Shown one piece after another: positions 50,901-59,900 of a stretch of DNA of 64,000 nt (positions are counted from its first letter, which is position 1; each line of letters opens with the position of its first letter). The notes below the pieces were generated by a model. It did no database searches and was not told where the DNA came from. It saw only the letters and a list, made by a program, of their open reading frames with translations. This DNA is from Alentia gelatinosa (lineage: Eukaryota > Annelida > Polychaeta > Phyllodocida > Polynoidae). The position numbers were made by a program, and so were the translations under genes. The DNA lies in assembly GCA_950022655.1 (NCBI GenBank), contig OX465581.1:35745300-35809299 (forward strand), given 5' to 3'.

Positions 50901-53900
50901 GATCGCTTCACTTAGCAAAGACCTAGAAGCGAAAGAAGTTAAGTTGAAGGAAACCCAGTCAGAACGTCGGAAGCAGCTTGAGGGACTTTATGAAATGAAG
51001 TAAGTAAAATATCATAGATTGATATAACCAGTCGGGGGGGGGGGGGGCACTTTTGTAGTCACAGGTCGATTTTTAATACCTCATTTATGGACATATTTCT
51101 ACCCCTTAAACTGGTTGAATCATAATATAATATGCCTCATATGAACGAAGAAAAAACAGTATGTGCTAGGAAGTGGAATTTTCTAAGTAGATTCTATATT
51201 TACTAAGATATTCAAGTATTTGTTAAAAGTGTGGGGGGGGGGGGGGGGTAAGGGGAGGATTTATGGGCATGCTCAAACAGATTTTTAACATTAACAATAT
51301 TGATTTACAGTGAGCATTGGTGTAACATTTACCATCTCCATAAGTGGCACTGACAGTTGCTTACACTCTAGGAAGTGTCATTATTTAGGTGAAATGTATA
51401 TTTGATGTGCTATTCATGTATTTTTGCCAAATCTCATAATAGGAGAGGGGGAGGCATGAGGTGTATGAGAGGATGGTTTATTAGCAGGTGGATGGTTGGT
51501 CTTTAGGTTATGGCTATAGCCTACTGTTGTACAACTGCTTGTAAAGTCACTAAGTGACCTGACCACATTTTTGCCTTTTATAGCTAACTAAGTAGAGATA
51601 GGAATATGATTTCTGTTTTGGACAGAAGGTTTTATGGTGGTTCAATACCATACCGTTTTGATATTTAGTATTTTGGTATGGATTTTAAAATAATAGTGAA
51701 TTCAGTTTGGGGGGGACATTTGTAGTCACAGGTCCATTTTTAAGAACTCCTTTATGCACATATTTCTACCCCTTAAACTGGTTGAATCATAATATGATAT
51801 GCCTCATTTGAAAGAGAATAAAAAACAGTAGGTGCTAGGAAGTGGAATTTTCAAAGTAGATTCTATATTTACTGAGATATTCAAGTATTTGTTGAAAGTG
51901 GGGGGGATTTTGAGTGAAATGGTCATGCTCAAACAGATGTTTACTCAAATAATGATTTACAGTGAGCATTGGTGTAACATTTACCATCTCCATAAGTGGC
52001 ACTGACAGTTACTTACCCTCTAGGAAGTGTCATTATTTAGGTTAAACTTGATATTCATGTATTTTTGCCTAATTTCAGAGCATGGGGGGGTATCAGCCAT
52101 CTTTGAATTTTAGTGCAGTCATGTTCCCCCAGAGGACTCTAGTTCCTGTTACTCTCCAAGCATATTGGCACATGCCCTATACCTATATCCATATTAGAAC
52201 ACTTAGTATCTGGTTGAAGCTCAGCCTCACTTTGAACATAGACCCTATTGAGGTATCCCATAATTCAGTCTATTCACAAGTTCCGATTTTCGCTGATTAC
52301 CGACGTGGTATGGGGATAGACCCTTACCCGTAACCCAGAATTAATGCAGTTTAACGGTTTTCAGAGATCTTCAAATTGAAATTCTGATGCCAGAAATGGA
52401 AATTTCAGCTATTTATAAATTATAAATTATATTCAGTTTCTCCAATTATAAATAAGAAAACTGTGGTTCATGTTGTCGTAGTGTGCCAAGTCTATCGGGA
52501 ACGGAACTTTGGCGATAATCGGGAGTTTAGTAACCTCTGGAGGCTCTATGGAGCCTGTAGTATGTCAAACCAACACTAGATGGAGCCATAACTAAGTACA
52601 GATAGGCATATGATTTCTTTTTTTCTGGAGAAGTTTTATGGTAATGCAATATCCTAGTTTTATTATTTAGTATTTTGACATTGATTTAAAAAAGACAAAC
52701 TACTTTATGAACTTCCCCAAACACCTGACAGGCCCTGTAATCAAAGACTTGTAAGATATGCACAAAACTTGTATAAGTTTCTCCTATGGTAACCCAACAC
52801 CTCTCTTTCCCCCTCCCCTATACCTCCAATTCCTTCCAACTCCTGGGGGGCTTCCTTGATCTCATAGTAATTAATTATTGGTGGACCTTGTATAGAGTTT
52901 TAAATTCGTCCACCTGCTAATTTGGCCTTCAAAGGCCAATATTTCTATTTTAAAATGCACTCTTAGCTCTTGTTATCATCAATGAGTCATGTTCTTCTAA
53001 AATATTGGAAATGGGAACCAGAGGGTGATTCTGATGAATGAAGATAGCGTTCATTACTTAATATGGTTCCTTTCTCTCCAGACAAGAAGCAATTGTAGCA
53101 GCGATCAGTGAAAAAGATGCACACATAGCTCTCCTAGAGATGGCACCCGGGCCAAAACCATCAACAACCAAAGAGGAGGTAGATCGATTAAATAAAGAGA
53201 AAGACAAACTTCAGGAGCAGCTCAAAGAACTGGTAAGTGGCAAGGTCGACACAAAAGTTTGTACATTGCAAAATAGATCGACAGAAAAGGTTATACAATG
53301 GCTAAAATTTACACACTTATTACCAGGTGGTGGCATGTAGCTTTGGTTTACACAGTCGTCGTGTCCGGATATTAAAGGCTCTTCAAGTTTTCTATGGCGT
53401 GGCCAAAAGCGTCATAGTAAGCCGGGTGCTCGGCAATGCCATTTCAGGTATGGCATAAGGTGTGGTAACCTTCTTTCGTATTTGCTAATTATATTAGCGG
53501 TATGTCATTCCCACAACTTTTGATTTAACGAAATTAACACTACATTATCATACATGTAGAAACTCGATGTATATCCAGATATCAACTTAGGGACTGGGGT
53601 GATTTTTGCCATTTGACGTGAAGAATACATGAAAAGAAACACACACACCAAACCGTCCTCCATGAAACTTCAGAAAAACATGAATAGTAATTCTAGCATT
53701 GTTAATGAAATGTGTAAATGAAAGGGAAATAGTTAACCAAATCATCTGTTGATAGGGGCGATTCGTTATTTCTATCAATACATTCATTTGAATCAGATCT
53801 CCTTCCAGTAAATAAGGGTTAGATCTTTTAGACTAGCATGAATGCTAGTCAACTTGTGCCTTAGTCAACTCGTACCTTAGTCAATTCGGGTTTTTCGTCC

Positions 53901-56900
53901 TTTTTCTGGTCAACTCGTCTTTTTTCATTAAACATGGAGTAATCCTGGATGTATATACATCAAAATGTTCGGAAACATGCGCTGAACACAAATAAAGCTT
54001 TTATTCATGCATACTACTAAGTATTAGCGTGTACCGTTAGCTAGAAGTTGCCGCGAAATTTATGAAATGAAATTGGAATGTACTCATATGTTTATGAAAT
54101 GAAAATGGAATGTACTCATACTAATATCAAATTCAGGTAAACAATTGCTATCTAACATCATATAGTTGTTATCTATTATATAATTCAGTTCTATATAGGT
54201 GTAAGACAATTGTAAAACAAAAAGGACGAGTTGACTAGGGAAAAGGACGAGTTGACCAAAAAAGCACGAGTTGACTAAGGGACGAGTTGACTAAGGGACG
54301 AGTTGACCAGTCACCACTAGCATAACTAACGTGAATTTTAGCATATCCACACCGGCAAGTATATATGGGATACAAAACAATATACACCATCAACACTAAG
54401 TAGAAAAAAAAATAACAGGAGAGATACTGCCTTGGTTTTGCATGGTTTGTTCCCCCTGACTCGTATTTTATCAATGCTTAGTCCTTTAGAGCTACGTTGA
54501 TCTGTGATAAAAATTTACGAAGGAAGAATTTTGTTCTACAAAGGAATACCAGTGGAGTCGCAACCGCGGCAGATTCGGTCCGCCCGTGAACATGGTACCA
54601 CTACGGACTCGGCCTGTGAAACGAATGAAGGCTGTACCGCCCGGGGTCATGCCTGTCCACCCGCCCGCCCGCCTACCCGTCAGCCCTAATCTTAACCCTA
54701 ACCCTAACCCTAACCCTAACTCTAACTCTACCCTAACCCTTACTCTAATCCTGCTATACCCTAACCCTACCCTACCACACATGGCCAACTGGACCGCCAC
54801 ATGGGAGGGCAGGCGGGCCCGGGACAACAGCGGTATCGAGTCCCCCGGTACTGAGATTGCAGTGGTACCGAGTTCACCGGTACCGAGTTCGCACGGTAGC
54901 GAGGCCACTGTATACCCTTAAGAAAATATCAATCATTATAATTTGTTGTTGTATATTTTTTGGACTAATGTTGACTGCGCTTGTCGCGTCCTGCAGCGCT
55001 ACCTGGTGTGGACGACGCAGCGGTTGGCGCAGGTAGCTCGAACCCGATCCATGTCGTACCTCAGTGTATACTTCTGACACCCATCTATAATCTACACTTA
55101 GTTTGATAGAAATGAACATTTCCAGTTGAGAGGAAACATTTTAGGATTTTTTTCCGGACACAGAATGCATTCCTCTTGGCGACAAAGTTCATTGCCAACC
55201 ATCTGAGAAACAACTCTTGACGCGGCATTTGAATGACTCTTCTGCAATACGTCTGTGTTTGGTTTGATAGTCTTTGACTATCTTGACTATCTCCATCCTG
55301 CACACTTTTAGTATACTCATACACTATATCCCAACTGACACTGCACATACATGTACATAGCATAATGTTTCTTCCTCATTTTGATGATAGAGATATATTT
55401 TATGATGTTAAGAAACAAGGTACAGCTGTCTTCCTCCAGTGAATTCAGAACCAGACACTACATACTGTATCATGAAATGAGAGTTAAACCTACACCGATT
55501 GGCAGAGCTCCAAATAGCATCAAACAGAGTTATCCAATTTCCCTGGGACTGCAGCCGGTGCTGGGCTCCGGTCCAAATAATATTGAATGATACATGGACT
55601 TACTAAAGCTCTCGGGTCGGCAGTGACGATATTACTAGCTAGTGATTGGCTGATGTATCACCCATCAGCAGGGAGGATACTGCTAGTCGATGATTGGCTG
55701 ATATTCTATCCCTTGGTCGTGTACTTGCCAGAAGACAGATTTGTGTGTCTGCATCTTACTTGCTTAGCCCCCTGGACCCCCACCCGGGGAACTGTCGCTA
55801 GACCCCCCTTGGGGCCTAGGCTGACTTGGGCCGAAACGGCCCCCAAACAGCCTGTCGATTTTTCAGGATTTTTAGTATGTTTCCCATTCCCATGCCTGAC
55901 GAAGGTGAAAGGTCGAATCCACAACCCCATGCAGCTGACCCAAGTAATATTCTTCACAGACATGTAAACAAGGCTGTTAACATCTGGATGCATATTGCTG
56001 GGTCATACAAAATTTTGTCAGATCATTACCCCTGTGTGTGGAGCCCCTATTATCGCTCATGGGGCCTCTTCCACTACAGTGATCCAACAAGACAACCTAA
56101 CAAGTCTACAGATCGTCTTAGATTGTGCATCCTGGTTGAATCAGCACTTTAAATACATACACAGGACTTTAAGCATAGAATCGGAGTACCACCCAACAAT
56201 AATCGACAACAATAAATTCTGTGAGACGTTCTTTTGACTATAGAAATCCCGATTCTGAGATTCCCAGAAGGTTGGCTTACTTTGGTATAACTCATGCACC
56301 GTCGTACTAGAATACTACACTCTGTACATGTCATGCTAGAAACATAGCTATTATCTTCTCAACACACTCACAGTTGTATAGATCTGTCGTTCTACTTAAC
56401 AAAATAAATTGTACTTCTGTATAGAGGCATATTTCCATTAAATCTAATATTTTGACTTTTCCTCATAGATTCAGCTTATATTTCGCTATCATTTCATATA
56501 TTGTTGTGTCCTCCAGTCTTGAATTATACGCTCCCACTAGATGTATAAACAAGGTGAAGTATGCAGATATGCCAATTTTCCGGTTGTCTGTTTTTAAGGT
56601 GTAAATTATATTGTTGGAGATGAGATTTGGAAATTGTCCGGCCATTTTTTAATTAATATTGTTTGAGACAACACGGGCATTTCTGAGTATGGTCTAACTT
56701 CAGAGAAATTATTAGTTGAGACAAATTACTATCAATGCCTACCTGAAACGGTTCATAATTTATCTGATCAAATAGTATCTTTCGAATAGCTAATGACACT
56801 GGCAGTACAAGTGTATTTACAATTATATTAAATACACATTTTCCCAGACAACCACCTACCTTTTTTTAATAAAGAGCGACATCCTAAAAACGATATATAT

Positions 56901-59900
56901 GAATAGCAGTATTTGAAAGGAACAACTTAATGAATGAATAATATCAGTCTTCCGAATCAACTTGAACATTTTTCATTACGCTATTCCTGTTAGGCACACT
57001 GTTATATTCGACTTCATATGACGTTTGTTGCCTCAGTTATACATATATACATTTACTGTGTTGAAGAAAGTTTAATCCTCCATTTTTCTCTGTTTTTCTA
57101 GACCCAAAATCGGATGAAGCTTTTACAGAACGATGATGAGTCTGGGACAAACGGAAGCACCGTAGTCAAATCAATGGCGAAGGCGACACCGGAACAGGTG
57201 GGGATGACGCTCTCCCACCCAGCACATACTGTGTGGTAGTGGCACCTAGGGTTGTGACATAATGTATACTGATAGTGATGGAAACTACAAACGGAAAGTG
57301 AAAATGCATATTTCTAAAGTTGGTAATACTGAACTTCGTCCAACGTGCTCCGTCCTCAACTGATTGTTGGATGATTTGTTTAGGAAAATATGAGGCCATA
57401 CCTCCTTCCCCTTCTATATGATAGGGCTGAGGGGGTTTCCAAACATGTGATTTTGCCTGTATGCATCCTATGGTTAGTTTATATATACGCTATCGGGGTT
57501 GCCAATGCATAATCTACCATTCTGGCGCCACCTCAACTACATTTCCTAGCCTGATGCTTCTAGTGGCGTCGCTTCCATAAAATAAGAAAACCTGCCATGT
57601 TAGAGGCATGATTGTACTAGGACAGATGAAACATTTCTACAACCTCCCTATTTCATTGACTTAAAAAAACGTATATACTGATATAATTATAGATTATATC
57701 TATAGTCGTATTAGATATTGTGATAAAGCCCTGACCCGGCCTAGCTTTTGCACTGTGCAATTTGATACAGGAACTAGAATTGTGCCCAAACACCAGGTGG
57801 CGTGCGGTCGGGTCACCCTGGTGTCTGATTTAGGAAACTCCCTGTTGCAGCTCCTGTATATTGACATTGGCAGAATTAGATACAGTGTGTGTGTTGATTT
57901 CTTGTGGATTAATTTTTCATAACTAAAAAAAATATTAGAGGTATATGGTGACAGGTTATATGATAATCCTGCTATGTACGAGTCTCAGTTTCCAGGTGTA
58001 GCTTAGGCCTAGGACTTTTATCACAGGAGTTCCACTAATGGGCTGTAATCCCTTGACCTGTCGTCGTCAATTTATAAAAGAAAAACTTCAGTACCGCCAA
58101 AGTTAAGGGTCACATTTTTGGAAAGTCAATTGACAATTGATCAAAGACGTCAGTTTTCAAATTGAAAAGGTCCTTTGTTCATGGAAAATGCACAAACATT
58201 TCTGAAATAGCATTTAGATAATAAAGGAGAGTTTGATACCAATAGAATGCGCACACATCCCAAACCTAAGAGGGTGTACTAGAAGTTATGTACAGTCCTG
58301 CCTACATCAGAGCTCCCCAGACAACTTCATACACTCACAGCATTATCCATTTAGTGCCCAATATTTCTTTCAATTAGTTTCCGTTGGCATGATCTATCGT
58401 CATTGGCCTGTATGATTTATTCATAAATGCAACAGTATTTTATTTCTCATATTAAAGTCGCAAATATGCATCGAGCTGCAAATATATTTTGGCATGCACA
58501 TGTTTAACAGATGTTCACTTTAAACTATGAATTGTCATAGCGGTCTATGTATACGGTGTGGGGATGGCGAATGCAAACATAAAACAATAGGGTTTCAGTT
58601 ATAAGTATTTGATATTACATGTATATCCTAAAAAATAGACTTATGGTAAAACGTTACAGGGTGTATGTTGAAGTTCACATCAGGTCTGCGATGTATGCTC
58701 ATAACATTATTTCGAATAAAACTTATTCTGTGTGTTAAAAGAAAAGCTATGGCAGTTCACATTTATCAATCCTAAACCTACCCATAGTATAACATGGGGG
58801 ATTTATTTTGCGTTCTAGAGCTATCTGGCTATCATAATATGTAATAGATATTTGGTTCTTGCTTGCTTAGATATATTATTTGTGCAGAAAGACCGGCTAT
58901 GACTGACAACAAAAAAACAGCTAAAATATTCAAACGACAACTTTATTGTTGCTGTCCAGCTCTAATCTTAATTGTGTTATCATTAAAACACCAGTTGTCG
59001 GCCATAGCCGGTTGACTTGTCCACCATTGTGTTTTTTCACCACACCACCTTTGTTGATGTATATTTGTGTTTGGTTCCTGTCTAGGAGGAGGAAGATGGC
59101 ATCTGGGCCTGAGTCTGGCGCCCAGCCAGACTCCATGACATTAAGGGGTATGTAGATATTGTAGAGAGAGAGACTCCTAGCTCTCTGTACGTTAGTAAAG
59201 AGGCGTCCTGCCCGTGCCGGACTGCCCCCTGACGAACGTTCTCTGTACTAAACTACTTACACTCTCTCTCTCAACTCTGAGGTCTCTTATTCGTGTAGGT
59301 TATATTATCTCACCCCTGGTATTTTTCCCCATAGACTTAACATTGGGAATTCTTACTCAATGCCCATGGAGTATTGTGAAAATATACTCAATGAGCAATG
59401 ACGTCACAAATGGTAGCCAATCAGTCAATGGTAAGGGTGAGATAGAATGTGAATCGTACTCGGTCTGGAAAATAGACCATTCGTTTTGGTTTGCTACATA
59501 ATCTCACACAGGTTTGCTTTGTGAGATTACACGCCAACCAAAACTCATGGCGTAGTTTTCATCGGCTACAGATCTCGATGCAGTTCCTTCTTGCTACCAA
59601 TCAGCAAACACATTATGAAGAGGGTTGAATTTAGTGCAGAATCAAGAACACCTCCGATTTTATCTCTGGGACAGGCGATTTATTGTATTGTCATTGTTGC
59701 ACCTTCAGTAGGGTTTGTTATCAAACCGGGCTGAAGGAAGGATTATTGTATATACACGACCCAAAGTCGCTGGATTTTTCTAGCAAAACAAATATGTGAT
59801 CTTTTATGTGGAAACTTAATCTCTTAACACCTACCATTGAGGGCCACCCTCTTACTGTCAGTTTATATACTATATATGTCATATGTATTTATTAGTACAT

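Noticed and set aside
55587..56237. Overlapping 80-126 codon frames as a host gene in ERC intron 15
   Set aside because: No start/splice structure or family motif; more like an unclassified repeat relic, so listed only as an intronic note.
58946..59155. 69-codon frame over the GIWA exon in another frame
   Set aside because: Overlaps the GIWA exon in a frame that does not match exon 16 phase; the in-phase reading gives the known ERC C-terminus.
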